DNA from: CAZNPH01 sp964574985
GTDB lineage: Bacteria; Bacteroidota; Bacteroidia; Bacteroidales; SM23-62
Assembly: GCA_964574985.1 (NCBI GenBank)
Contig: CAZNPH010000025.1
Coordinates: forward strand, 1-47,600
Direction: 5' to 3'
DNA length: 47,600 nucleotides
Below are positions 1 to 9,260 of this stretch, in pieces. Under the pieces are notes generated by a model, which was not told the DNA's origin, made no database searches, and was given only the letters and a program-made list of their open reading frames with translations. The position numbers and the translations under genes were made by a program. Each line of letters opens with the position of its first letter. Position 1 is the first letter of the stretch.

Positions 1-63
1 AATGGAGGGGGAAAAGAATCATTGATTCAACGACTTTATGGACAGACACTAAATAGGAAAGGG

Positions 64-113
64 AAAAGAAAGAGAACAAGAAAGACAAAGAGAAAAAGAA
101 AGAGAACAAGAAA
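64..113 (+). repeat. purine-rich leader with 20-bp direct repeat
   Basis: A perfect 20-nt direct repeat, aaaagaaagagaacaagaaa, occurs at 64-83 and 94-113, in a leader that is almost pure A/G and ends 6 nt before the GH3 start codon. The tract has no coding potential. It may be a translational enhancer or a slippage-prone leader, but its function is unknown. Confidence 0.7.
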
Positions 114-119
114 TCATAA

Positions 120-2408
120 ATGAAATTTAGGGTGAAAATGAAAATACAAATGACAACCAGAGCAATCATCCTGGGATCTTTACTGTTACCGGTTTTGCTG
201 AGCGCATGTACTCCGGCAGGCAAACAGCCGGAAACCAAAAACCAGGTAATGGAGGAAAAGATCGATTCCATACTCTCGCTGATGACCCTGGAGGAAAAGA
301 TCGGCCAGATGCACCAGCTGCACAGGAACCGGACCAATCCCAACAATCCGGTGGTCGAATACGAATATGACATTACCGTTGAGGGAGAGATCAGAAAAGG
401 AAATGTGGGAACTTTGCTCAAGGTGCTGAACCTGGAGGAAAAGATCCGTTTTCAGAAAATGGCCGTGGAAGAAAGCCGGACGGGCATTCCCCTGATCATG
501 GCCAATGACCTGATCCACGGGTATAAGACCATCTTTCCCATTCCATTGGCCCAGGCGGCCAGCTGGGATATGGAAGCCATTGAGAAATCCTGCCGCATGG
601 CCGCAATGGAAGCCACGGCGAGCGGACTCCACTGGACGTTTTCGCCCATGATCGATGTAACCCGCGATCCGAGGTGGGGCAGGATCATGGAAGGCCCGGG
701 AGAAGACCCATACCTGGGGAGCCGTTTTGCAGAGGCCATGGTCAAAGGATACCAGGGCAGAACCTTGTCGGAAACCACGACTGTCGCTTCCTGCCCGAAA
801 CACTATGCAGGCTATGGCGGGGTGGAATCAGGAAAGGACTACAATACCAATCCGTTATCGGTCCGCCAGATGAGGGAAATTTACCTGCCCCCTTTCAAAG
901 CGGCTTTCGATGCAGGTGCAGTAAGTACCATGACCGGATTTATTGATTTCAACGGGGTTCCCGTTACTGCGAACAAATTATTGCTGCGGAAGATCCTCAG
1001 GGATGAATGGAATTTCGACGGGGTAGTGATATCCGATTATAATTCCATCGAGGAACTGATCATGCATGGTGTGGCGGCGAACCGGAAAGAATCAGCCAGG
1101 CAGGCGGTCGAAGCGGGTGTGGATATCGATATGATGAGTTTTTCATACTTACATTTCCTGAAGAATCTTGTGCAGAACGGTCAGGTGGAAGAGAAACTGA
1201 TTGACGAATCGGTCAGAAGGATCCTCAGATTGAAATATAAACTGGGACTTTTCGATGACCCCTACCGGTATTTTGATGTGAAACGCCGTGACACCACCAT
1301 GATGCATCCCATGATCCGGAAGCAGGCCAGGGACATGGCCAGGAAGTCGATGGTCTTATTGAAAAACAAAGGGAAATTACTGCCCGTTGACGAAAGTATC
1401 AACAGCATTGCACTGATCGGATTCCTGGCGGATGACCAGTACAATATGCTGGGCAGTTGGGCCTGCAGGGGAGAACCAAAAGATGTAATTACCTTAAAAG
1501 AAGGACTTGGAAAAAAGCTGGGGGATGATGTAAAGATATATACTGCACAGGGATACAGCTTCGATGATGCTGCCATTGCCCGGGACCGGATGGTCATGGA
1601 GGCCATAGCCGCCGCCCGGAAGGCGGAACTGGTCATACTTACCCTGGGAGAACAAAAATGGATGACCGGGGAAGGCAGCGGAAAGGCGAACATCGGGCTT
1701 CCCGGCAAACAGCTGGAACTGGCCAAAACCATCATGAAGCTGAACAAACCGGTGGTGGCGGTCATTTTCGGGGGCAGACCCCTGACCATCCGGTGGATCA
1801 AAGAACATGTGCCCTCCATACTGATGGCCTGGTGGCCCGGCACGGAAGCAGGAAATGCACTGGCCGATGTCCTGACCGGTGACTGCAATCCATCAGGGAA
1901 ATTGCCGGTGAGCTTTCCCTACCATGTGGGACAAATCCCCGTTTATCATTCTTATAAAAGTACAGGACGGCCTTATGACGGCCGTTATGGAACCAAATTC
2001 CAGGACATCCCCAATGAACCTTTGTTCCCGTTCGGATACGGGTTGAGTTACACAAACTTTGAATTTTCCGGCATTTCCCTGAATAAAGAAGAAATTTCAT
2101 TTGTCGATACCCTGAAGGTATCGGTTGAGGTCACCAATACCGGGCAGTATGAAGGAGCAGAAGTGGTCCAGGTATATATCAGGGACCTGGTGGCCGAAGT
2201 GACCCGGCCGGTAAAAGAACTGAAGGGTTTCAAAAAGATCAGTCTGGAACCCGGACAAACAAAGCGGGTTATCATTCCCCTGACTGTGGAAGACCTGAAG
2301 TACTGGAACTGTGATATGGAATTTGTGGCCGGTCAGGGAGAATTCGAGGTTTTTGCCGGCCCTCATTCTGCAAATCTGAAAAAGACCAGTTTCCGCCTGG
2401 TTGAATAA
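120..2408 (+). CDS. GH3 family beta-glucosidase-like lipoprotein
   Basis: This is a full-length exo-acting glycoside hydrolase family 3 enzyme (762 aa), expected to remove beta-linked terminal sugars in the periplasm or at the outer membrane. A lipoprotein signal ends at LLSAC, so the lipidated Cys is residue 30. Starts at 138 and 150 would give a more usual signal length. Residues about 45-370 form the GH3 TIM barrel, with the candidate nucleophile Asp306 in VVISDYNS. The second domain carries a candidate acid/base Glu518 in TGEGSG. A fibronectin-III-like domain closes the protein (VEVTNTG, then VKELKGF). It is followed after 32 bp by a sulfatase in the same direction, so desulfation and exo-cleavage are probably co-expressed. 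The exact sugar cannot be told from sequence. Confidence 0.93.
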   Translation: MKFRVKMKIQMTTRAIILGSLLLPVLLSACTPAGKQPETKNQVMEEKIDSILSLMTLEEKIGQMHQLHRNRTNPNNPVVEYEYDITVEGEIRKGNVGTLLKVLNLEEKIRFQKMAVEESRTGIPLIMANDLIHGYKTIFPIPLAQAASWDMEAIEKSCRMAAMEATASGLHWTFSPMIDVTRDPRWGRIMEGPGEDPYLGSRFAEAMVKGYQGRTLSETTTVASCPKHYAGYGGVESGKDYNTNPLSVRQMREIYLPPFKAAFDAGAVSTMTGFIDFNGVPVTANKLLLRKILRDEWNFDGVVISDYNSIEELIMHGVAANRKESARQAVEAGVDIDMMSFSYLHFLKNLVQNGQVEEKLIDESVRRILRLKYKLGLFDDPYRYFDVKRRDTTMMHPMIRKQARDMARKSMVLLKNKGKLLPVDESINSIALIGFLADDQYNMLGSWACRGEPKDVITLKEGLGKKLGDDVKIYTAQGYSFDDAAIARDRMVMEAIAAARKAELVILTLGEQKWMTGEGSGKANIGLPGKQLELAKTIMKLNKPVVAVIFGGRPLTIRWIKEHVPSILMAWWPGTEAGNALADVLTGDCNPSGKLPVSFPYHVGQIPVYHSYKSTGRPYDGRYGTKFQDIPNEPLFPFGYGLSYTNFEFSGISLNKEEISFVDTLKVSVEVTNTGQYEGAEVVQVYIRDLVAEVTRPVKELKGFKKISLEPGQTKRVIIPLTVEDLKYWNCDMEFVAGQGEFEVFAGPHSANLKKTSFRLVE

Positions 2409-2440
2409 GACGGGTGAACTAAAAATAAAACCAATAAATC

Positions 2441-3859
2441 ATGAACAAGCAAAATCCGGCAGTAATATTCTTTTTGAACAGAAAAATTCAGATGGGCATT
2501 TTGCCTGTCATCGGTTCTTTTACATTCAGCGCAGGTGCCTCCGACAGCCAGCCGGGAAAACCTGAGGACAAGCCCAACATTGTGATACTTTTTGCCGACG
2601 ACCTCGGGTATGGCGACCTGGGATGCTTCGGGCATCCCACCATCAATACACCCAATCTCGACCGCATGGCACAGGAAGGTATGAAGATGACCCAGTTCTA
2701 TGTTGGCGCACCGGTATGCTCACCGAGCCGTGGGGCACTGATAACAGGCCGGTTACCTGTGCGCACGGGACTTTATGGAAACCCTTCAGGGGTATTCTTC
2801 CCCAATGATAAAAACGGCATTCCGGAGGAAGAGATCACCATCGCGGAAGCAGTAAAAAAAGCCGGTTATGCCACCGCATGTTACGGGAAATGGCACCTGG
2901 GCCACCTGCCTGAATTCCTGCCTGTCAATCATGGCTTTGATGAATATTTCGGGATCCCTTATTCCAATGACATGTATACCAAGTCACCGGGCAGCGACAA
3001 ATATGATGTGCCTCCCCCCCTGATGGAAGGCACAAAGGTCTTGCGTCACGTATCCATTGAAGACCAGGAGGAACTGACCAGAATGTATACCGAACGGGCG
3101 GTGAATTTCATTGAGGAGAACCGGAACCGGCCATTTCTTCTATATGTTCCCTATACATATCCCCATGTTCCCCTGTTTGTATCGGAACGGTTCAGGGGCA
3201 GAAGTGCCAGAGGGCTTTACGGAGATGTTGTGGGAAAACTTGACTGGAGTGTGGGGGAGATCATGCAGGCATTGCACAGACACGGGATTGAAGAAAATAC
3301 CCTGGTCATATTTACCAGCGACAACGGGCCCTGGCTCATGAAGAAGGAGGAAGGGGGATCGGCCGGATTGCTGTATGAAGGCAAGAATACCTGTTATGAA
3401 GGGGGAATGCGCGTGCCTGCCATTGCCTGGTGGCCGGGGACCATTGCCCCGGGACAGGTGTCTGTGGCCCTTGCCACCACCATGGACATCATGGCAACGG
3501 CAGTGGACCTTGCTGGAATCGATTTGCCCGAGAACCATGTGCTGGACGGCTTCAGTCTGGAACCATTGTTCACAGGGAAGAAAGAAAATGTCAGGGAATA
3601 TGTACCTTATTACAGAAGGGGAAGCCTGTATGCATACAGAAAAGGCCCCTGGAAAATCCAATTCATCACCTATGATGATCCCTATTCATTGAACCAGCGG
3701 GTGGTATATCATCAAAGGCCTATGCTGTTCAACCTGGATGTTGATCCTTCCGAAAAATACAATCTGCATTACGAAAAACCTGAACTGGTCAGGAAGCTGG
3801 AAGAAGAAGCTGTAAAATACAAAGAAAGCATTGAAATACATCCCCCACTGATCCGGTAA
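2441..3859 (+). CDS. S1 family arylsulfatase, Cys type
   Basis: A type I (formylglycine-dependent) sulfatase of 472 aa. The maturation motif is CSPSR with Cys93 as the residue to be converted to formylglycine. The first metal-binding motif is ADDLGYGDLG near residues 52-61, and the second Asp/Asn pair is FTSDNGPW near residue 291. The N-terminus has a hydrophobic stretch (residues about 18-33) that fits a secretory signal. The C-terminal subdomain (PWKIQF, then LFNLDVDPSEKYNL) is typical of the family. It lies 32 bp after the GH3 gene and is probably transcribed with it. Activity requires an anaerobic sulfatase-maturating enzyme, which is not in this window. The sulfated substrate is not predictable here. 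Confidence 0.93.
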   Translation: MNKQNPAVIFFLNRKIQMGILPVIGSFTFSAGASDSQPGKPEDKPNIVILFADDLGYGDLGCFGHPTINTPNLDRMAQEGMKMTQFYVGAPVCSPSRGALITGRLPVRTGLYGNPSGVFFPNDKNGIPEEEITIAEAVKKAGYATACYGKWHLGHLPEFLPVNHGFDEYFGIPYSNDMYTKSPGSDKYDVPPPLMEGTKVLRHVSIEDQEELTRMYTERAVNFIEENRNRPFLLYVPYTYPHVPLFVSERFRGRSARGLYGDVVGKLDWSVGEIMQALHRHGIEENTLVIFTSDNGPWLMKKEEGGSAGLLYEGKNTCYEGGMRVPAIAWWPGTIAPGQVSVALATTMDIMATAVDLAGIDLPENHVLDGFSLEPLFTGKKENVREYVPYYRRGSLYAYRKGPWKIQFITYDDPYSLNQRVVYHQRPMLFNLDVDPSEKYNLHYEKPELVRKLEEEAVKYKESIEIHPPLIR

Positions 3860-3867
3860 TAACCATT

Positions 3868-3944
3868 CCGGCGGCAAACCGCCGGTTGATAACAGACGGG
3901 GTTCGCCGGCCTGGCACGCGGACAGCATGCGGGTGGCCGGCAAC
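3868..3944. terminator. two stem-loops between sulfatase genes, possible terminator
   Basis: CCGGCGG and CCGCCGG (3868-3874 and 3879-3885) form a 7-bp stem with a CAAA loop right after the sulfatase stop. A second inverted repeat pairs 3901-3911 with 3935-3944 with one bulged base. Neither is followed by a T-run, so termination is uncertain and RNA processing or stability is an alternative. Confidence 0.35.
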
Positions 3945-3994
3945 AGAAAGTCACAGACTTTAAACTGATATTGTAACAAGCTTTTAATATGACA

Positions 3995-4008
3995 TTTAAC
4001 TAAAATAT
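3995..4008 (+). promoter_or_regulatory. 14-nt leader motif shared with the GH28-like gene
   Basis: TTTAACTAAAATAT ends exactly 6 nt before the ATG at 4015. The identical 14-mer occurs at 28340-28353 on the other strand, also exactly 6 nt before a start codon. A shorter relative, AACTAAAAATA, precedes the sulfatase at 2441. It may be a translation-initiation enhancer or part of a regulatory site. Confidence 0.4.
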
Positions 4009-4014
4009 TTTATC

Positions 4015-5856
4015 ATGAATGTTGAAATGAAAATGATGGGAGCTTTGGCGGTTGTTCCCATACTGAACGGTTGCGCTCCCAAAGAAACGGACATCGGACC
4101 CGGTGAACTCAAAGACATATCATTTGATTTCCGTCCGAACATATTCTGGTATTCAGTTGAAGACATAAGCTGTTATCTTCCCTGCTACGGGGATTCCACA
4201 GTCAGAACCCCGAATATCAGCCGGATGGCAAGGGAAGGCATTGTGTTCGACCGTGCCTTCACCACTGCAGGCGTGTGTGCTCCCAGCCGTTCTTCCATCA
4301 TCACCGGGATGTACCCCACAAGTATGGGGAACAATGATATGCGTTCCTGGGGTACGGTATTGCCATCCCAGGTAAAATGCTTCACTCAATATTTGCGGGA
4401 TGAAGGCTATTACTGTACGAACAATTTCAAGGAAGATTATAACTTCGAAACTCCGGAAACCGCCTGGGATGAAAGCAGCATGACCGCCCACTGGAAGAAC
4501 CGGAAACCCGGACAACCTTTTTTTGCGGTATTCAATGATCACATAACCCATGAATCCCGCATGTGGGCATTAAGGGCACGCCTGTTCCTTACCGATCCCG
4601 AAGAAATTCCTTTGCCTCCCTACTATCCGGATGATCCGGTAATCCGGGCTGATGTGGCCCGCAACTATTCAAACATCCGGGATATGGATCTGCATTTTGG
4701 ATTGTTTCTGTCTGAACTTGAAAATAAGGGCTTGCTGGACAGTACCATCGTGGTTTTCTGGAGTGATCATGGCGGTCCTTTACCCAGAGGGAAAAGGGAA
4801 TTATACGATTCCGGGACCAGGGTGCCCATGATCATCCGCCTGCCGGGCAAAAAGCATGAAGGCAGCAGGTACAGGGAACTGGTCAGTCTGATGGACCTCG
4901 GCCCCACCATGATGTCTCTTCTGGGGCTATCTGTTCCTGAATACATGCAGGCCCGGCCATTCATGGGGCCCGCTGCAAAGGATCCGAGGAAATATATTTT
5001 TTCTTCCCGTGACAGAATGGGTGAACACTACGACCTGGTCAGGGCTGTCCGTGACGAACGATACCGGTACATCCAAAATTATCATCCCGAATGGCCGAAT
5101 TATCCGAACAATTACACCATGCAGATGGGAATGATGCCGAGATTGATCGAGCTGAATGAACAGGGAAACCTGAACCGGGACCAGGCATTGTGGTTCAGGG
5201 AGCCCCAGCCTTATGAGGAATTGTATGATACTAAAAATGATCCCCACGAACTGAACAATCTGGCCGGGGATCCTGAATACAAAGAAACACTGGCCCGGTT
5301 CCGCACCGAGCACCGGAACTGGGTGTTCCGGACCATGGATGTCGGCACCATTCCTGAATCCGAGATAGACAGGATACAGGAAAGAACGGGGAAGTCCGTA
5401 TATACCTGGATCAGGGAAAATCCGGACTGTCTGGAACGGACCTGGGAAACTTCACTCTTGTGGCAGAAAGGAGAAATGGCCATCCCGGCGTTGTCTGCTG
5501 CTCTTAAGGACACATTTCCCGCTGTGCGGTTCTGGGCCGCCTGGGGCCTTGGGAACCTGGGCGCAAAAGACCGGATCCCGGAACTGAAAAAGTCCATTCT
5601 GGATAAAAGCCCCTGGGTCAGAATTGCTGCTGCCCGGGGATTGGCAAAGACGGGGAAAATGGAATATGCCATCCCGGTTTTCCGGAAGGAAATGTTTAAC
5701 CGGGAAATCCGACTTCAGGTGATGACCATGAATATCCTGAGGGAATTAGGCAAAGAAGCAGCCGTACTTCTGAGGGATATTAAAAGGGCACAGTCCCTGG
5801 CAGAATCCAAAATTGTGATCAACTCGGCGTCCTGGGCCGTAAAGGCCATCGAATAA
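4015..5856 (+). CDS. sulfatase (heparan N-sulfatase-like) with C-terminal HEAT repeats
   Basis: A 613-aa exported sulfatase. The lipoprotein signal ends at ILNGC (Cys20). The maturation motif is CAPSR with Cys88. The first metal motif reads SVEDIS rather than the usual ADD form, as in proteins annotated as N-sulfoglucosamine sulfohydrolase-like. The second is WSDHGGPLPRGKR near residue 250. After the sulfatase C-subdomain (LYDTKNDPHELNNLAG) comes a tail of HEAT-like alpha-helical repeats at about 490-600 (AVRFWAAWGLGNLG, then WVRIAAARGLAKTG). This tail is extra to the normal sulfatase fold and probably binds a partner or keeps the enzyme in a complex. The next gene encodes a related sulfatase with the same architecture, suggesting duplication followed by divergence. 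Confidence 0.92.
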   Translation: MNVEMKMMGALAVVPILNGCAPKETDIGPGELKDISFDFRPNIFWYSVEDISCYLPCYGDSTVRTPNISRMAREGIVFDRAFTTAGVCAPSRSSIITGMYPTSMGNNDMRSWGTVLPSQVKCFTQYLRDEGYYCTNNFKEDYNFETPETAWDESSMTAHWKNRKPGQPFFAVFNDHITHESRMWALRARLFLTDPEEIPLPPYYPDDPVIRADVARNYSNIRDMDLHFGLFLSELENKGLLDSTIVVFWSDHGGPLPRGKRELYDSGTRVPMIIRLPGKKHEGSRYRELVSLMDLGPTMMSLLGLSVPEYMQARPFMGPAAKDPRKYIFSSRDRMGEHYDLVRAVRDERYRYIQNYHPEWPNYPNNYTMQMGMMPRLIELNEQGNLNRDQALWFREPQPYEELYDTKNDPHELNNLAGDPEYKETLARFRTEHRNWVFRTMDVGTIPESEIDRIQERTGKSVYTWIRENPDCLERTWETSLLWQKGEMAIPALSAALKDTFPAVRFWAAWGLGNLGAKDRIPELKKSILDKSPWVRIAAARGLAKTGKMEYAIPVFRKEMFNREIRLQVMTMNILRELGKEAAVLLRDIKRAQSLAESKIVINSASWAVKAIE

Positions 5857-5919
5857 AATTTTTTACAATATGTTCCGATTCAATGCAGATTTTATTTTAT
5901 TTGGCAGTAAATTGTCTGT

Positions 5920-5959
5920 CATGGCCTGAAAAGGGATTCGCCACCACAACGAGGCCATG
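5920..5959. terminator. 8-bp stem-loop between sulfatase genes
   Basis: CATGGCCT (5920-5927) and AGGCCATG (5952-5959) are perfect inverted repeats with a 24-nt loop in the 151-bp gap between two sulfatase genes. There is no T-run. It may be a weak terminator or an RNA-stability element. Confidence 0.3.
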
Positions 5960-6007
5960 TCATTCCTGTCGTATTTAATGAATTGTTCATATTAAAGGTG
6001 TTGCAGC

Positions 6008-8293
6008 ATGAAGATTTCCGGAAGAGGGGTTGCAATTGGTTTGACATCCGTTTTATCTGCAGGTTCTGCCGTCGCAGAGGACAAGGTGCCCGCCGCGTAT
6101 ACGAGTCTACCCCCACCCAACATCCTCTGGATCACCTGGGAAGATGTGGGACCCCATTTTGGCTGTTACGGGGATGGGTATGCAGATTCTCCCAATATCG
6201 ACCGGCTGGCAGGGGAAGGGATCACTTACACGAATTGTTTCACCCATTCACCGGTTTCCGCACCTTCCCGGACCGGCATCATGACCGGGATGTACCCGGC
6301 CGCTTATGGCGGACATCATATGCAGTGCAGGGCGATTCCCGGTGAAGAGGTGCGTTTGTTTCCCCGGTTGCTCAGGGAAGCAGGGTATTATTGCAGCAAC
6401 GACGGAAAACACCATTACCAGATGGAGCATGACGGGGACATCATCTGGGATGTTTCTGCACCGGGTGCCCGGTGGGGCGGCCGGAGCAATAACCAGCCTT
6501 TTTTCTCGGTGATCAATTACGGATCGACCCATGAGGGAAGGACCCGGACCGATGATCCCAGGTGGAGGGAAACCCTTCAAAAAGAACTCGGAGAGAACCG
6601 GCATGATCCGGCACTGGCCCCGGTACCGCCGTATCTGCCCGATACCAGGGTGGTTCGTGAATGCATTGCACAATACTACGACAACATAACCCTGACCGAC
6701 CGGTGGGTGGGGGAACTGATCGGCCGTTTGAAGAATGAAGGGCTCTATGACAACACCGTTATCTTTTTCTGGGGCGACCACGGATGGGGTATACCCCGGG
6801 GCAAAAGATGGCCCTATGATGCGGGATTGCACGTCCCCCTGATTGTCAGGATACCGGAAAAATACATTCCCTGGGCAGATCCGGATACAACGGGCCGTTA
6901 CCGGGCCGGGGCGGTCAACCGGGATATGGTAGCCTTCGTGGACCTGGCACCCACGGTCCTTTCCCTGGCAGGTACGGAGATCCCCTCCCGTATGCACGGA
7001 AAGGCTTTCCTGGGCCCCCGCAAGGAAAAGGCACGGCAATTCATTTACGGTGGCCGGGACAGGATGGACGAGACCTATGATTGCATGCGGATTGTACGCA
7101 ACGAGGATTTTCTGTATGTACGGAATTACATGCCCCATCTTCCATATGCACAAACCGTAAGGACCATGGACCGCCATCCGGTCATGCAGGAATGGAGGAA
7201 ATTGCACGCAGACGGCGAACTGAATGATGTGCAAAGCCGGTTCTTTGCAGAAAGGAAACCGCCGGAAGAGCTGTACGATGTCAAAAACGATCTGCATCAG
7301 GTAAACAACCTGGTGGGGGAAAAGGAATACCAGAAGGTGCTTGAGGAAATGAGAAGAAAGCATGAGGAATGGACGATCGAAACGGGAGATGCCGGACTCA
7401 TACCCGAGCCGGAGCTGGACCGGATGAAATGGCCCGATGACCAGTGGAACATGACCGGCAAGCCCGAATTCACCATCAGGGAGAGAATGTACTGGACCGG
7501 TGCGGTTGAAGTGTCCATGAAATGCATGACCCCGGGTGCATCCATTGCCTGGAGGTATGATTATATGGACCACTGGATGCTTTATAAAGACCCGGTATTG
7601 CTCAGGCCCGGCCAGGAACTGCAGGCAAAAGCCAGCCGGCTGGGTTTTCTGACCAGCCAGACAGCAAGCATAAGTCTGAACAACCGCAACCATGTCGTTG
7701 CCACTGAACCTTCCAATCACAGGATCATATGGTATGACCGGGTCAGGGAATCCGGCATGATCCACCGGTTGATGGATGTCAAGGCCCTGGATCTTTACGG
7801 GGAGGATGCCCTGGACCAGTATTATGATCATCTGAACGATCCCCTGGCCTCCATCAGGTACTGGGCCGTATCCGGGATCAGGGCTTACAGTGAAAACAAA
7901 AAAGAAATCGAACGTGCCCGCAGGAAATTCAGGGAACTGGCCAAAGACCCCTCTCCGGTTGTGGCCATCGAAGCCGCTCACGGATTGTGCCAGTGGGGAG
8001 ATACGGCCACCGGGGTCCCGGTGCTCAGACAGGCCCTGGATCATCCGCAGGAATCCGTCCGGCTGTATGCCGCCAATACGCTGGACAAGATCGGGGAAAT
8101 GGCCCGGCTGGCTTTGCCCTTTCCGGAGATGCCCGCGGGAACGGCCGGTTATTATTCCCACAGGATATTCCTGAGAATATACAAGCGGCTAGGGATCGAC
8201 CCCACGGAATTCGACTATGTAACCCCCCGCCAGGCGGATGAGATCCGGGGCCAGATGAATACCATCTACCTTGAAAATCTGTGGAAATATTAA
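6008..8293 (+). CDS. Ser-type sulfatase with chitobiase-like and HEAT C-terminal domains
   Basis: A 761-aa sulfatase whose formylglycine motif is SAPSR, with Ser84 in place of Cys. It is therefore a Ser-type sulfatase that needs a radical-SAM maturase and cannot use the aerobic Cys-specific route. The first metal motif is WEDVGPHFGCYGD and the second is FFWGDHGWGIPRGKR. It closely parallels the preceding gene in these motifs and in the LYDVKNDLHQVNNLVG segment. Extra domains follow: residues about 493-555 resemble the beta-sandwich at the C-terminus of chitobiase/hexosaminidase, and residues about 600-705 are HEAT-like repeats (IRYWAVSGIRAYSE, then VVAIEAAHGLCQWG). A short signal peptide is likely (residues 1-25, ending near AVAED). 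The following gene starts 25 bp downstream. Confidence 0.92.
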   Translation: MKISGRGVAIGLTSVLSAGSAVAEDKVPAAYTSLPPPNILWITWEDVGPHFGCYGDGYADSPNIDRLAGEGITYTNCFTHSPVSAPSRTGIMTGMYPAAYGGHHMQCRAIPGEEVRLFPRLLREAGYYCSNDGKHHYQMEHDGDIIWDVSAPGARWGGRSNNQPFFSVINYGSTHEGRTRTDDPRWRETLQKELGENRHDPALAPVPPYLPDTRVVRECIAQYYDNITLTDRWVGELIGRLKNEGLYDNTVIFFWGDHGWGIPRGKRWPYDAGLHVPLIVRIPEKYIPWADPDTTGRYRAGAVNRDMVAFVDLAPTVLSLAGTEIPSRMHGKAFLGPRKEKARQFIYGGRDRMDETYDCMRIVRNEDFLYVRNYMPHLPYAQTVRTMDRHPVMQEWRKLHADGELNDVQSRFFAERKPPEELYDVKNDLHQVNNLVGEKEYQKVLEEMRRKHEEWTIETGDAGLIPEPELDRMKWPDDQWNMTGKPEFTIRERMYWTGAVEVSMKCMTPGASIAWRYDYMDHWMLYKDPVLLRPGQELQAKASRLGFLTSQTASISLNNRNHVVATEPSNHRIIWYDRVRESGMIHRLMDVKALDLYGEDALDQYYDHLNDPLASIRYWAVSGIRAYSENKKEIERARRKFRELAKDPSPVVAIEAAHGLCQWGDTATGVPVLRQALDHPQESVRLYAANTLDKIGEMARLALPFPEMPAGTAGYYSHRIFLRIYKRLGIDPTEFDYVTPRQADEIRGQMNTIYLENLWKY

Positions 8294-8317
8294 AATGACA
8301 AACCAACAAGGAATATT

Positions 8318-9184
8318 ATGAAAACCAACAGACGCGAATTTATCAGAACATCCCTGACGGGATCCCTGCTGGCGGGGTTTGGACTGCTTTCTCTGGCCCA
8401 GGAGGGTTGTGGACGGGAAAAGATCCGGTGGGGGCTTCATTCCGGATCTATCAGGGAAATGTTCGATCAGGACTGGAAAGCTGCCCTGGAGTTTGCAGCC
8501 GACACCGGCTTTACCAAACTGGAACCCAGGGCAAGGTTTGGCAGTTCTTACAGTGAATTCCTTGATTATTGCAAATCGGTGGGCATCCGTTGCGTTTCCA
8601 GCGGAGCGAGCATGAGCCAGTTGCTGGAGGATCCGGATCAGTACATCGAAGAAGCCCTTGCCCTGGAGGAGGATTGTGTGGTGGCTTACTGGCCCTGGAT
8701 GAGCAGTGCCGAAAACCTGACCGTGAAGGAATGCATGGAAACGGTGGACAATCTCAATGCCATGGGGCGGAAGTGCATGGAGAACGGACTCCGGTTCGCT
8801 TTCCACAACCATGACAAGGAATTCCTCCCCATCAGGGAGGACGGACGGCTTCCCTTTGATATCCTGATGGAGGAGACGGAGCCCGGACTGGTGGGTTCGG
8901 AGCTTGACCTGTTCTGGGTGGTCCGGGGCAATGCCGACCCGGTCAAGGTGATGGAGAAATATCCGGGACGGATTTACCTGATCCACATCAAGGATATGGC
9001 AGACACCGCGGAAAGAGAGACCATCTGCATCGGCCGGGGGACCATGGATTTTCAAACCATGCTGCATACAGCCGTGGATACGACTGTGGATCATTTTATT
9101 GTCGAACTGGGCAGGGTTAATCAACCGGCTGAATGCCTACGGGAAAGTTATAATTACCTGTCGACGCTTCCCTTGCAGATCTGA
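8318..9184 (+). CDS. Tat-exported sugar isomerase/epimerase-like TIM-barrel protein
   Basis: A 288-aa protein of the xylose-isomerase-like TIM-barrel superfamily (AP endonuclease family 2 fold). The N-terminus NRREFIRTSL plus a hydrophobic stretch is a twin-arginine signal, so a folded, metal-loaded protein is exported. Candidate metal ligands sit in KLEPRARF, FAFHNHDKEF, GSELDLFWVV, LIHIKDM and IVELGR, the usual Glu/His/Asp/Glu pattern. In Bacteroidota such proteins are encoded with DUF1080 and Gfo/Idh/MocA proteins and take part in the 3-keto-glycoside route. Those partners follow within 3 kb here, so a role on keto-sugar intermediates is likely but inferred. It could instead be an ordinary ketose epimerase. 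Confidence 0.85.
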   Translation: MKTNRREFIRTSLTGSLLAGFGLLSLAQEGCGREKIRWGLHSGSIREMFDQDWKAALEFAADTGFTKLEPRARFGSSYSEFLDYCKSVGIRCVSSGASMSQLLEDPDQYIEEALALEEDCVVAYWPWMSSAENLTVKECMETVDNLNAMGRKCMENGLRFAFHNHDKEFLPIREDGRLPFDILMEETEPGLVGSELDLFWVVRGNADPVKVMEKYPGRIYLIHIKDMADTAERETICIGRGTMDFQTMLHTAVDTTVDHFIVELGRVNQPAECLRESYNYLSTLPLQI

Positions 9185-9260
9185 GGAAAAACCACAGGTT
9201 TTGCTTCAGGTCAATTTGATAAAGGACACTACGCTTCGGACCTGATTTTACGACAAATTT

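Noticed and set aside
6248..8161. 637-aa open frame on the minus strand opposite the Ser-type sulfatase
   Set aside because: It mirrors a well-supported sulfatase gene with family motifs on the plus strand. Its translation is Pro/Gly/His-rich without recognisable domains, typical of antisense frames in G+C-rich genes.
9206..9245. TCAGGTC / GACCTGA inverted repeat between convergent genes
   Set aside because: The arms are only 7 bp with a 26-nt loop and no T-run, so it is too weak to call a terminator.
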